Source: Streptomyces sp. NBC_00289
Lineage (GTDB): Bacteria > Actinomycetota > Actinomycetes > Streptomycetales > Streptomycetaceae
DNA: 64,000 bases
Assembly: GCF_041435115.1 (NCBI RefSeq)
Contig: NZ_CP108046.1
Span: forward strand, 10,562,180-10,626,179
Direction of reading: 5' to 3'
The notes under the pieces were generated by a model, which saw nothing but the letters and a program-made list of their open reading frames with translations, made no database searches and had not been told where the DNA came from. A program made the translations under genes and the position numbers. This document shows positions 9,954 through 18,281 of the stretch, piece by piece (positions within the stretch are counted from its first letter, which is position 1; each line of letters starts with the position of its first letter).

Positions 9954-10405
9954 CAGTTTCCTTCGGGAACGGTGACGCCATGCAGGAGCGTGGCCCTGCC
10001 CTGGCCGGATACCGACAGCGAGCCGATCCCGACCACCGACAAGAACTTCGTGTCGTACGTGCCGGTGACATGGACGCTGAGGGTCTTGCCGTCGCCGGAC
10101 ACGCTGACGGTGCCGGTGGTGCCGGCCGAGCGCAGGTACGCCTGGGCCGCGGCCTGCGCGTCCTGCGGATCCACGACGATCGCGTCGCCGCTGATGGCCT
10201 CGGCGGGGTCGATGGCCTGCCCACCGGCTCGGGCGGCCTCACCGGCGACGTAGTCGGCGCGCTCGATGGCGCGCATGGTGCTGCCGCCATCGACGGCAAC
10301 GCCGATGATGCCGATCAGCGCCATCACGCACACGGCGACGAACACCGTGACCCCGCCCCGGTCATCCCACAGGGCAGTGCTCTGCCCGTTGCGCCAGAAG
10401 ACCAT
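9953..10405 (-). CDS. TadG/TadE-like pilus assembly protein
   Basis: The 150-residue protein has an N-terminal RGGVTVFVAVCVMALIGIIG hydrophobic segment, then DGGSTMRAIERADYVAGEAARAGG, the pattern of putative Flp pilus-assembly TadE/G proteins: a pilin-like helix with an Ala-rich continuation. The C-terminus is a β-rich extracytoplasmic domain. The ATG start at 10405 overlaps the stop of the preceding TadE gene (ATGA), and its stop overlaps the start of the LysM-BTAD gene. It probably acts as a minor pseudopilin. Confidence 0.78.
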   Translation of the reverse strand: MVFWRNGQSTALWDDRGGVTVFVAVCVMALIGIIGVAVDGGSTMRAIERADYVAGEAARAGGQAIDPAEAISGDAIVVDPQDAQAAAQAYLRSAGTTGTVSVSGDGKTLSVHVTGTYDTKFLSVVGIGSLSVSGQGRATLLHGVTVPEGN

Positions 10406-10857
10406 CAGTCGCTCTGCTCCCGGTACTGGTCCACTACTGACGTAGCCGTTGAGACGAGCCTTCGGGTCCCGGGCACGCCGGGCAGCAGGAGATCCGACAG
10501 ATGCACGCTGCACATCACAGTCACGCTCACTGTGCCGACCTGGCCTACCGGCACGCTCAATCCACCGGTATCGATCCGGACGGACGTCGACGCGCAGGCG
10601 ATGCCCTGATCGCTCAGGGATTCGGCGGCCGCCGCCTGGGCGGCGCTCTGCGCGGAGCCGGCCGTGCGGTGGATGGAGGCTTCCCGGGCCGCGTCCTGGG
10701 CCGCAGAGTCGATCTTCGCGCCGGAGGTGACGATACGGCCGCCGGCGATCGCCAGACACAGGAACATGATCAGCAACGGCAGGATGATGGCCGTTTCGAT
10801 CGCTGCGCTGCCGGCATCGCTGCGAAGCCTGCGATCCCAATGGGTTGTAGTGTGCAC
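10405..10857 (-). CDS. TadE-like minor pilin
   Basis: The 150-residue protein begins with a short basic N-terminus (WDRRLRSDAGSAAIETAIILP), the canonical TadE signature with Glu near the start of the hydrophobic helix, then LLIMFLCLAIAGGRIVTSGAKIDSAAQDAAREAS. The GTG at 10857 is chosen because GGGAGG lies 9 nt upstream; frames open further upstream look non-coding. A recombinase element sits just upstream of this gene, separating it from the TadE gene at 14260-14688, so its expression may depend on read-through or a promoter at the element edge. Confidence 0.78.
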   Translation of the reverse strand: MHTTTHWDRRLRSDAGSAAIETAIILPLLIMFLCLAIAGGRIVTSGAKIDSAAQDAAREASIHRTAGSAQSAAQAAAAESLSDQGIACASTSVRIDTGGLSVPVGQVGTVSVTVMCSVHLSDLLLPGVPGTRRLVSTATSVVDQYREQSD

Positions 10858-11042
10858 TTGGTTCACCCTCCCGGTGCCGCTACTGCCGTGAGTTCTTGCT
10901 GCCCAGGAGTTCCCCGGTGGAGCTGCTTCCCAGGCCAGAGGCGGTTCACCCCGTTGCCGCAAGATCTCGACCTTTCGTCATGATTCTTGAAGGAAAGTGG
11001 AAAAGCCTGGCGTACAGACGTTCCGAGTGAACTGAGGAACCC

Positions 11043-12128
11043 ATGGCGCTGGCGGTTGTCCGTTCGATCGGCTCCGGACGCGAGCTGCGCTCGGAACAGG
11101 AGCGAGAGGACTTCGAGCAGGAACTGGTGGATCAGTACGCGCTGGCGATGGTCGGAGCGGGATGGGCCGACAGCACCATCGCAGGCGAGCGCGGGATGAT
11201 CTTCGAGTTTCTGCGGTTCCTGGGACGCTCGGTATGGACGGCCCAGCCTGCTGACGCAGACCGCTTCCTGGCCTACCAGCGAAGAGATCGGGCCCTGGCC
11301 AAGTCGACGGTGCAGAAGAAGGCGCTGGCCATCGCCGGACTCTACGACTTCCTCCTGCTGCGCTATCAAGGCGACATCCACGCCCTGACTGGGCACGCGC
11401 TGGTCCAGCCGATCGACGAGTTCAACCGGCCGGCGCGGATCGGCGGCGATTCGGTACGAGTGCCGCCGACCGATCCGGAAGTGGAGCATCTCTTCACGAA
11501 CTGGGGCGCCACACTCCCCGGTGTCCGCAAGTTCCTCCCGGCCGCGCGGAACTACTTCGCTGCGTCCCTGTGGCGCCGCGGAGGGCTGCGGATCAATGAA
11601 ACCGTCATGCTCGACATCCGGGACTGGCGTCCCGACCTGGGATCCCACGGCAAACTGCACGTCCGGTACGGCAAAGGCAGCCGCGGACGCGGACCGAAGA
11701 CCCGGTTCGTGTCCGCGATCAACTCCATCGACTCGCTCATGAACTGGTGGCTGACCGACATCCGTCACCAGTTCGGCGACGACTGGCAGCGCTCGGACGC
11801 ACCGCTGCTGCCCAGTGAGCGCCGCGACCCCCTCACCGGATACTGCACCCGAGTGGGTGACGACGCACTCCGCTCTGGCCTGGCCCAGGCCGTGGCGACC
11901 TGGCTGCCGGAGTGGAACGACCGACTCACCCCACACGGGCTGCGGCACTACTGCGCGTCCTCGCTCTACCTGCGCGGCCTCGATCTCAAGGCCATCCAGG
12001 AACTCCTTGGCCATGAATGGCTCGCCACCACGACTCGTTACATTCACGTCCATAACGACCACATCGAGCGGGCCTGGGAGGACGCCAACGAGCGCGTCAC
12101 CGCCCGGTTCTGCGGAGAGGCGAGGTGA
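11043..12128 (+). CDS. Tyrosine recombinase / site-specific integrase
   Basis: The 361-residue protein has an N-terminal SAM-like core-binding region (residues ~25-115) and a complete catalytic domain: Arg in WRRGGLRINETVMLDI, Lys in RYGKGSRGRGPKTR, HGLRHYCASSLY (HxxR), LLGHEWLATTTRYIHV with the second His and the nucleophilic Tyr. All catalytic residues are present, so activity is likely. The ATG at 11043 is preceded by only a weak purine-rich stretch (gtgaactgagg). The downstream gene starts 4 bp after its stop, giving a three-gene operon. Confidence 0.9.
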   Translation: MALAVVRSIGSGRELRSEQEREDFEQELVDQYALAMVGAGWADSTIAGERGMIFEFLRFLGRSVWTAQPADADRFLAYQRRDRALAKSTVQKKALAIAGLYDFLLLRYQGDIHALTGHALVQPIDEFNRPARIGGDSVRVPPTDPEVEHLFTNWGATLPGVRKFLPAARNYFAASLWRRGGLRINETVMLDIRDWRPDLGSHGKLHVRYGKGSRGRGPKTRFVSAINSIDSLMNWWLTDIRHQFGDDWQRSDAPLLPSERRDPLTGYCTRVGDDALRSGLAQAVATWLPEWNDRLTPHGLRHYCASSLYLRGLDLKAIQELLGHEWLATTTRYIHVHNDHIERAWEDANERVTARFCGEAR

Positions 12129-12132
12129 CCCG

Positions 12133-12447
12133 ATGCGCTGGCAACTTCGCATGAGAGCAGCCGAACAGGGCATCTGGAAGTCCACCGAACTGCGCCGCCG
12201 GCTCTCCGAAGCCGGCCTGGAGATCAGCGCCGGCAAGATGTCGGCGCTGTGGACCGGTACTCCGACGACCATCCGGCTCGATGACCTCGACGTGCTCTGC
12301 GCCGTCCTGGAATGCAGCCCCACCGACCTGCTTATCTGCGAACCGGACAAAGTCGCGGCCCGCAAACCGGCACAGCCCGCCGAGGCAGTGGGCGGGCCGG
12401 TGATCACGCCGCGGTTCGGGCGCAACCGCTCGGCGCCCCCGGCATGA
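12133..12447 (+). CDS. Small XRE/Cro-CI-type HTH protein of the recombinase element
   Basis: The 104-residue protein has an XRE helix-turn-helix: KSTELRRRLSEAGLEISAGKMSALWTG, then TTIRLDDLDVLCAVLECSPTDLL, the usual closing helices of the Cro/CI fold. The C-terminus is short, basic and probably disordered. ATG at 12133 follows GAGGTGACCC. Its stop overlaps the next start (ATGA at 12444). It probably regulates the element or acts as an accessory factor in recombination (inference). Confidence 0.8.
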   Translation: MRWQLRMRAAEQGIWKSTELRRRLSEAGLEISAGKMSALWTGTPTTIRLDDLDVLCAVLECSPTDLLICEPDKVAARKPAQPAEAVGGPVITPRFGRNRSAPPA

Positions 12448-14192
12448 CGCGCAACCACCCGCGCATCTGTCCGGGATGCCGCACCAAGCCGGTCGCCACC
12501 AGCCGGTCCGACCTCTGCTACGACTGCATGCCTGATGGTCCGCACGTCCCGCCGCGCTGCCGGGACTGTGGATCGGACCGCGACTACTACTCCAGCGGCC
12601 TGTGCCGGCTCTGCCACCACTTCGCTCCCCAGCCGCCGGGCTCCTGCCGGGACTGCCATGCCTGGGGCGTGACCCGGCGCGGCAACTGGCTGTGCAAGGG
12701 CTGCACTTCGTGGCGCGCACGGCCCGAGCACTACCCGGTCGCCACCTGCCCGTTCTGTGAACACCGCCGCCCCACCAAACCGGGCGGAACATGCCGGCTG
12801 TGCTGGCGGCAGACCGTCGCTGAACGCGTCCGACGCCACGCGAAGTACTTCCCGGCCGCCGAAGCCAACCGGCACGGCCAGCAGCTGTACTTCGCCCTGC
12901 CCACCCGCAACCTCCGCGCGGCGGGCCCACGCTCTACAGCCGCTGTCACCCTCGCCCACCCGGTACCGGTGGAGCACCGGCAGACGGTTCTGTTCGATCT
13001 CCCGCGCGACCTCGCCACAGGCCTTCGCCGTTCCTTTCCCGAGCCACCTGACCTCGGCGCGGCAGCCTTCCTCGACCACTTCACCCTTCAGCGGGCGGCA
13101 CAGCACGGCTGGACGAAGAGCCCCACCAACCGCGTCCGTCACGGCATCCGGATCCTGCTGGGCACCCAGGACACGCCCGGCGCACCGATCCGGGCCCAGG
13201 ACGTCCAGGCCCTCTCCTCGATCAGACTGCCCGCTGCTCAGATCGGCAGGGTCCTGGCGGCCGTCGGCCTCCTGGAGGACGACCTCGTCTCCGCCGTGGT
13301 GCCGTGGTTCGACCGGAAGACCGCCGGTCTGCCCGCCCCCATGGCTGAGGAACTGCGGACCTGGTTCGACATCCTGCTGAACGGCAGCAGCACCCCTCCG
13401 CGCAGCCAGCCTCGCGACCACAAGACCATCCGTCTTCTGCTTCTGTGGTCCTTGCCCGCGCTCGAGCAGTGGGCCGCGACGGGCCACACGACCCTGAGGG
13501 AGATCACCCGAGAGCACGTGCTGGACGTGCTTCCCCACAGCGGCACCGACCGCTCGCATCAGAGCCAGGGACTTCGCTCGCTCTTCCGCATCCTCAAAGC
13601 AAGCAAGGTCGTGTTCACCAACCCCACCGCCCGCCTCCGCACCCTCAGGGCCGAGGGCCGCGACCCGCTGCCCCTGGCACCCGTGGTCGTACGCGAACGT
13701 CTGGACAGCTCGCACCCCACAGCCGCCCTCGTCTCCGCACTGCTGGTCTTCCACGCGCTGATGCCGGGACAGATCCGCCGCCTGCACCTGGCCGACATCC
13801 ACGACGGCCGACTGCACCTCGACGAGCGAGACATTCCGCTGGCCCGCCCGGTTCAACAGCGGCTGACCGCATACCTCGACCACCGGCAGCGGCGTTGGCC
13901 CCGCACTCTCAACCCGCACCTGATCATCAACCTGCAGACCGCCCCACGCACCGACCCAGTAGGACCGATGTGGTTCCACCGCCTCTTGGGTATGACCCCG
14001 AGGCATCTGCGCGAAGACCGGATCCTCGACGAAGTGCTCGCCACTGACGGAGATCTCCGACGCGTCTGCGACCTCTTCGACATGAGCATTCCCGGCGCGG
14101 TCCGCTACACCAGCTCCCTCGAGAACCCCGAAGTGCGCCGACTCTTCGAACGCGACACGGCCCAACACCGGTCGAGTTCGCGAACTCAATGA
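12444..14192 (+). CDS. Multi-zinc-finger protein with degenerate tyrosine-recombinase fold
   Basis: The first ~130 residues of this 582-residue protein hold about six CxxC knuckles (CPGCR, CYDC, CRDCGSD, CRLCHH, CRDCH, CKGC, CPFCEH, CRLCW), implying several zinc-binding units. The rest is helical, and the last ~200 residues resemble a recombinase catalytic domain (ALMPGQIRRLHLADI ... PHLIIN ... WFHRLLG) but lack the HxxR...H...Y set. I infer a DNA-binding partner of the active integrase. Translation is coupled to the XRE gene by ATGA overlap. Confidence 0.7.
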   Translation: MTRNHPRICPGCRTKPVATSRSDLCYDCMPDGPHVPPRCRDCGSDRDYYSSGLCRLCHHFAPQPPGSCRDCHAWGVTRRGNWLCKGCTSWRARPEHYPVATCPFCEHRRPTKPGGTCRLCWRQTVAERVRRHAKYFPAAEANRHGQQLYFALPTRNLRAAGPRSTAAVTLAHPVPVEHRQTVLFDLPRDLATGLRRSFPEPPDLGAAAFLDHFTLQRAAQHGWTKSPTNRVRHGIRILLGTQDTPGAPIRAQDVQALSSIRLPAAQIGRVLAAVGLLEDDLVSAVVPWFDRKTAGLPAPMAEELRTWFDILLNGSSTPPRSQPRDHKTIRLLLLWSLPALEQWAATGHTTLREITREHVLDVLPHSGTDRSHQSQGLRSLFRILKASKVVFTNPTARLRTLRAEGRDPLPLAPVVVRERLDSSHPTAALVSALLVFHALMPGQIRRLHLADIHDGRLHLDERDIPLARPVQQRLTAYLDHRQRRWPRTLNPHLIINLQTAPRTDPVGPMWFHRLLGMTPRHLREDRILDEVLATDGDLRRVCDLFDMSIPGAVRYTSSLENPEVRRLFERDTAQHRSSSRTQ

Positions 14193-14259
14193 TCCAATAG
14201 CCATCAGTGGCACCCCCTTTCCGTGGGTTCGCCGCAATCCACCCTTCAGAAATCACGAA

Positions 14260-14688
14260 CTAACGGCCGATGACCGTCCAGCGCTCCACGGCCCCGGACG
14301 CCGACTGGGTGACATGCAGGCAGGAAACCCCCGGGATCATGGACATCGCCGTTCCCGACACCCGTACCTGGACACGCTGACCGTCGCTGCTGGCGGACAC
14401 GCTGTAGTTGCCCAGGCTGTCTCCCGCGCTGCGCTCCAGCACGCTCCGCGCCTGCGCGGCACCGTCGGCCGCACTCGCCTGGTAGGCGCGCGCCGCGGTG
14501 GCTCCCTCACGGGCAGCGGTCAGCGCGATCTGCCGGGCGTAGTACCACATGGAGGCTTGGATGACGGCGACCGTGGCGAGCAGCACGAACGGAAAGATGA
14601 TCGCCATCTGGATGCTGGTGTCACCGTGATCGTCGCGCCATCGTCGCCCCTGCCACCAATCGGTCAGCCGCTCGGGACGAATCGTCAT
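14260..14688 (-). CDS. TadE-like pilus assembly protein
   Basis: The 142-residue protein has HGDTSIQMAIIFPFVLLATVAVIQASMWYYARQIALTAAREG, the TadE consensus (polar residue, hydrophobic helix, then YARQ..ALTAAREGA). The rest is a small extracytoplasmic domain with one Cys. ATG at 14688. The gene upstream (14692-14907) ends 3 bp before it, so the two are translationally coupled. Its 3' edge abuts the recombinase element. Confidence 0.8.
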   Translation of the reverse strand: MTIRPERLTDWWQGRRWRDDHGDTSIQMAIIFPFVLLATVAVIQASMWYYARQIALTAAREGATAARAYQASAADGAAQARSVLERSAGDSLGNYSVSASSDGQRVQVRVSGTAMSMIPGVSCLHVTQSASGAVERWTVIGR

Positions 14689-14691
14689 CGG

Positions 14692-14907
14692 TCACAGTCC
14701 ATTGAGCTTGCCGTTGTACTTGGCGATCACGATGGCGATGGTCCCGGCGATCAGTACCGCGCCGGTGACAGCGGCGACCCAGATGATGACGGTCGTGGTG
14801 CTGATGTCCCCGCGGTCCGGTCGCCGCTTGGCCTCCTCCAGGCTCTCCTGCAGACGAGTGGTCGCCCAGTGCACCGCACGGTAGGTACGGGCTGCGGTGT
14901 GCTTCAT
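14692..14907 (-). CDS. Small membrane protein, candidate Flp-type pilin
   Basis: The 71 residues comprise a basic amphipathic N-terminus (TTRLQESLEEAKRRPDRGD) and one long hydrophobic helix (STTTVIIWVAAVTGAVLIAG). Size, topology and position between TadC and TadE match the Flp major pilin of Tad loci. A canonical G-x4-EY prepilin cleavage site is not evident, and no TadV-type prepilin peptidase was found in the window. AAGGAGTACC precedes the start. Confidence 0.6.
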   Translation of the reverse strand: MKHTAARTYRAVHWATTRLQESLEEAKRRPDRGDISTTTVIIWVAAVTGAVLIAGTIAIVIAKYNGKLNGL

Positions 14908-14953
14908 GATCGGTACTCCTTGCTCCTTCAGCGGTTCAGTAAGTCGAGATGGT

Positions 14954-15838
14954 CTAGACGGTGAGCATGCGGATGACTGCAGGAAAAGCCATCAGAAGCA
15001 TGACCAGGACGGCGAGCAGCGCTCCCGGAGCGGTCATCTTCTCGCTGGCGGCGTTGGCCTCCGCGGCTTGGTCGGCGAGCAACTCGGCGTTGAGGGCGGC
15101 CGTACGTGCCCGCAGCGCCTTGTAGACGGCGGCTCCGTCGGTCGCGCTGCCGCGCATGATGTCGGCGACGTCGTCCAGAACGGGCAGGTCGTACTCGGCG
15201 GAGAGCTCCGTGAGCGCCTGGTACGGCGGGATCTTCTCCAGCCGGGCCCGGCGCAGCGCCGCCTGCAGATAGAGGAAGGGCCATCCGCGGCCGACCTCGG
15301 CCGCCTTCTCCAGTGCCTCCGCAGGGCCGGCGTCGGCGGCCCGCTTGAGCGCGACCAGGTCCAGGTAGGCGGACAGAGCGTGCGCGAACTCCTCCCGCGC
15401 CCGCTTGGCCTGGTCACGCACCGCGAGATCGGGCGTGATGAACAGCAGTCCCGCGATGAGGAGTCCGACCCCGGCGGGAACGTAGAACGGCAGGGAGACG
15501 CCCGCGATGATCCATGGAATCGTCGCGATCACCGGGCAGAGCAGGCCGAGAGCGGCAAGAGCCGTCTTCTTGAGCATGAACTGGCCCGGCCCCTGCCCGA
15601 GCAGGGCCAGGTTGGTGCTGGGGATCCGGACACCGGGCAGGCGCTCGAGGCGGGCCAGCAGCCACCGCCCCCACACTTCCTCGCGGTCCAACTCCGGTTC
15701 GGGCATGGTCAGAGTGGCCGGGGCGCTGCGCGCGAGGGCCGGCCCCAATGCGGGCTGGGGACGTAGGAGTTCCCGCACCAGCACAGCCAGGCCGGCGCCG
15801 ACCGTACCGCCGCTCAGGACGACAGGAAGCAGATTCAC
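14954..15838 (-). CDS. tadC: TadC-like type II secretion F-domain inner-membrane protein
   Basis: The 294-residue protein has an N-terminal membrane segment, two segments around residues 95-140 (ALGLLCPVIATIPWII; GVGLLIAGLLFITPDLAV), a T2SF cytoplasmic helical domain (REEFAHALSAYLDLVALKRAADAG ... LQAALRRARLEKIPPYQALTELS) and a C-terminal segment (LLAVLVMLLMAFPAVI). It forms the inner-membrane platform with TadB on which TadA acts. GTG start at 15838 overlaps the TadB stop (GTGA). Confidence 0.85.
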   Translation of the reverse strand: MNLLPVVLSGGTVGAGLAVLVRELLRPQPALGPALARSAPATLTMPEPELDREEVWGRWLLARLERLPGVRIPSTNLALLGQGPGQFMLKKTALAALGLLCPVIATIPWIIAGVSLPFYVPAGVGLLIAGLLFITPDLAVRDQAKRAREEFAHALSAYLDLVALKRAADAGPAEALEKAAEVGRGWPFLYLQAALRRARLEKIPPYQALTELSAEYDLPVLDDVADIMRGSATDGAAVYKALRARTAALNAELLADQAAEANAASEKMTAPGALLAVLVMLLMAFPAVIRMLTV

Positions 15839-16785
15839 GAGCTGATTCCTTCCGGCTCGCGGCCAGCGACCGGGACATCAGGCTCCGTCGCGGGCGCAGG
15901 CAGGCGGACTGTGCTGGACGGGTCGGCGATCAAGAAACGCGGGAGGCGGCGGAAGGAGCCCAGCTGCCGCATCAGAGCGAGGACTGCGATGAACCCGGCT
16001 GTCAGAAAGGCCAGCACCAACTGTCCCAGCAGCGTGGAGTACGGCTTGGTATAGGACGGCACGAAGAACCCGGCCACCACGACACCCACGGTGATGATGG
16101 TCATCCAGCGCACCGTGGTCCGCGGCTTGGCCCGGTCGGCCTCGATGGCGCGCTTCTTCGCGACTTCGTCGCGGACCGTCCCCGCCAAGTCCTCCAGCGC
16201 CTGGGCCAGGCCCGGGCCACGGTCGTTGACCGACAGGACGAGCGCGGCGACCACCTTGTCCGAAGTGACATCGTCCAGTTCATCGGCGAACGAGCGCAGC
16301 GCCAACTCCGGCCGCCACCCCAAGCGCAGCCGGTCGGACAGGTTGACGATCTGCGGGGACAGTTCCTCCGGAGCGCCCTGACGGCTGGTGATCATCGCCT
16401 GTTCCAGACCCATGCCCAGGCGCAGGAGGCCGGCCAGCCGCTGGGTCCACTCACTCAAGCCCTCCAGCTGGCCGATGCGTTCCTGCGCCATTTGCGCCGG
16501 GGTGATCAGCCAGGGCACGCCGATGACGGCCGCGCCCAGCAGCGCACCGCCTACGAAGTTCCCGGAGACCAGCCACACGCCCACGAAGACCACGACCCCT
16601 GCGGCGGCGAGAGTCCGCCGACGCAGCCGAACATCCTCGCTCTGGTCCTTTCTGGTGCCCCAAGACCGCCACCGCTGCCGCAGCGGGGCCCGTCGCGGTG
16701 CCGTCGTGCCCACGAACCCGGCCACGACACCGACCAGCCCGCCGATGACGGCCATGCCAGACAGCAGCCCGAACAGCAGGATCAT
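15835..16785 (-). CDS. tadB: TadB-like type II secretion F-domain protein
   Basis: The 316-residue protein has membrane segments at residues ~1-25 (LLFGLLSGMAVIGGLVGVVA), ~55-95 and two near the C-terminus (WMTIITVGVVVAGFFV; LVLAFLTAGFIAVLAL). The central T2SF domain reads RLAGLLRLGMGLEQAMITSR ... VAALVLSVNDRGPGLAQALEDLA. ATG at 16785 overlaps the TadA stop (ATGA), which fixes the start. It partners TadC in the pilus platform. Confidence 0.85.
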   Translation of the reverse strand: MILLFGLLSGMAVIGGLVGVVAGFVGTTAPRRAPLRQRWRSWGTRKDQSEDVRLRRRTLAAAGVVVFVGVWLVSGNFVGGALLGAAVIGVPWLITPAQMAQERIGQLEGLSEWTQRLAGLLRLGMGLEQAMITSRQGAPEELSPQIVNLSDRLRLGWRPELALRSFADELDDVTSDKVVAALVLSVNDRGPGLAQALEDLAGTVRDEVAKKRAIEADRAKPRTTVRWMTIITVGVVVAGFFVPSYTKPYSTLLGQLVLAFLTAGFIAVLALMRQLGSFRRLPRFLIADPSSTVRLPAPATEPDVPVAGREPEGISS

Positions 16786-18281
16786 CGCCCGGCCCCCACC
16801 TTCAGCGGCAGAGGCGCCTGCCAGGATCCATAGGGCTGCTGCAGCAACGACGAGTCGAAACCGACACGCCGCAGGTCGTCCACACAACCCGGATCCATCC
16901 GCGGCACTGCCCGCAGCTCCCCGAACTCGCCGCCTGGGGCGAAGACTTCGTTGGTGGCGGGACGGCCCGACTCGCCGATTCCGGTCAGCTCCAGGACGTG
17001 GGAAACGTAGCGGTGGCGGCGGCCGCCGATCTGCGTCTCGTCCGTCATGTCGACGTACACGATGAAGTCCAGACCGTTCGCCGTCTGCCGGTAGGCCAGC
17101 TGCTCGGATAGATTGTCCTGGGCCAGCGCATACAGCTCGGCGATCCGGTCGAAGATGATGTCCGGGCGCCGGGCGTGGATGGTGCACAGATTGCCGCCCG
17201 AGCCGTTCGTCAGCGCCTGCATCATCGCGACGACCTCCGGGCCGCGGACCTCACCGACCACGATCCGCTCCAGCGACATCCGCAGCGCCGGATGCATCAG
17301 GTCCAGGAGCGTGACCTCGCCGGCGCCACGCCCGGTGACGTCCTTCTCCCCGTTGGACTCCCGCCCGACCAGAGACACCACCTGCCGGTGGTAGCCGTTT
17401 TGGTGGGCGAACAGCTCGTCCTCGGTCTGGATGGTGGCAAACCGCGTCTCGGGGTCGAATTCCTTGAGCATCGCCCGCAGCAGCGTCGTCTTCCCGGCCT
17501 TCTGCTTCCCCGCGATCATGATGTTCTTCTCCGCGCGCACGCACGCGCCCAAAAACTCCCGCAGGATCGGGTCGATCGTGCCCAGCCGGACCAGGTCGTC
17601 CAGGTCGGCGTGGGAGATGCGGTGCCGGCGGATGACCGCGTAGGTCATCGGTCCGAGTCCGGTGATGGCCTGCAGGCGGGAGCCGTCCTGCAGGGACAGA
17701 GCGAGGGTGGGGTTTGCCGTGGAGATGGTGCGTTCGTTGTGCCCGGAATCGCGGGCCAGCTCCCGCAGCAGTTCCAGGAGTTCCTCTTCGGAGTCGGCGA
17801 TCGGCCCGACCATGCGGCGTTCACCGTCGCCGTAGTCGAGCCACACCTCCTTCGGGCCCTGGATGATGATGTCCTCGACCCGGTCATCGTCCAGATACGG
17901 CTGCAACCTGCCGGCACGGAAGAGAAGGTCGTAGACGGCACGGCGCAGGGCTTCGTCCTCCTGCGGCGCCATCGCCTGCGCGTCCGACCAGAGCGCGACC
18001 GCCTCGTTGATCCAGTCCAGGCAGCGCTGCTCTTCGCTTGCCCGATCCATGTCGGGCGTGGTCTTCAGCAGCTCCTCGCGCTGCTTGGCGACCTGCGCCG
18101 CGATGTGCCTGGCGACCTTGTAGTCGACGGTGACCTGAGGCGCTGTGGTGCCGAGCGCGTGGGTACTCGACGCGGCGCCGGCAGGGGCGGGGGTGCCGTT
18201 TGCCTGGTGCGGCCACGCCTGCTGGGGGCGGCCGGGCGGCGGCGCCACTGTCGGATCGGTGTGCAGAGGTCTACCGCGCAC
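16782..18281 (-). CDS. tadA: TadA/CpaF secretion ATPase
   Basis: In this 499-residue protein the N-terminal domain (~60-190) includes VEDIIIQGPKEVWLDYGDGE. The ATPase domain has Walker A IAGKQKAGKTTLL (~260), an Asp box, a His-box-like region and Walker B (RIVVGEVRGPEVVAMMQALTNGSGG). This is the motor for Flp pilus assembly. The start used is GTG at 18281, overlapping the end of tadZ by 11 bp. The P-loop reads GKQKAGKTT, intact. Confidence 0.92.
   Translation of the reverse strand: MRGRPLHTDPTVAPPPGRPQQAWPHQANGTPAPAGAASSTHALGTTAPQVTVDYKVARHIAAQVAKQREELLKTTPDMDRASEEQRCLDWINEAVALWSDAQAMAPQEDEALRRAVYDLLFRAGRLQPYLDDDRVEDIIIQGPKEVWLDYGDGERRMVGPIADSEEELLELLRELARDSGHNERTISTANPTLALSLQDGSRLQAITGLGPMTYAVIRRHRISHADLDDLVRLGTIDPILREFLGACVRAEKNIMIAGKQKAGKTTLLRAMLKEFDPETRFATIQTEDELFAHQNGYHRQVVSLVGRESNGEKDVTGRGAGEVTLLDLMHPALRMSLERIVVGEVRGPEVVAMMQALTNGSGGNLCTIHARRPDIIFDRIAELYALAQDNLSEQLAYRQTANGLDFIVYVDMTDETQIGGRRHRYVSHVLELTGIGESGRPATNEVFAPGGEFGELRAVPRMDPGCVDDLRRVGFDSSLLQQPYGSWQAPLPLKVGAGR

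Larger units (their letters stand above)
10978..14258 (+). mobile_element. Three-gene tyrosine-recombinase element inserted in the Tad operon
   Basis: It is a plus-strand cassette (integrase, XRE protein, zinc-finger/degenerate recombinase) lying against the minus-strand pilus operon. Imperfect 16-bp inverted repeats mark the edges: TCATGATTCTTGAAGG at 10978-10993 and its 13/16-matching complement at 14243-14258. The exact ends and any target duplication are not certain. Pilus genes resume immediately on both sides. Confidence 0.65.

Noticed and set aside
10945..10962. GTTGCCGC near the left edge of the recombinase element as a further leader hairpin
   Set aside because: Flanking bases do not form a stem and it is not placed before a start codon in the pattern of the other copies.
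10863..14237. A 1124-codon open frame on the minus strand
   Set aside because: It lies antisense to three well-supported recombinase-element genes, has no recognisable domain and reflects GC codon bias.
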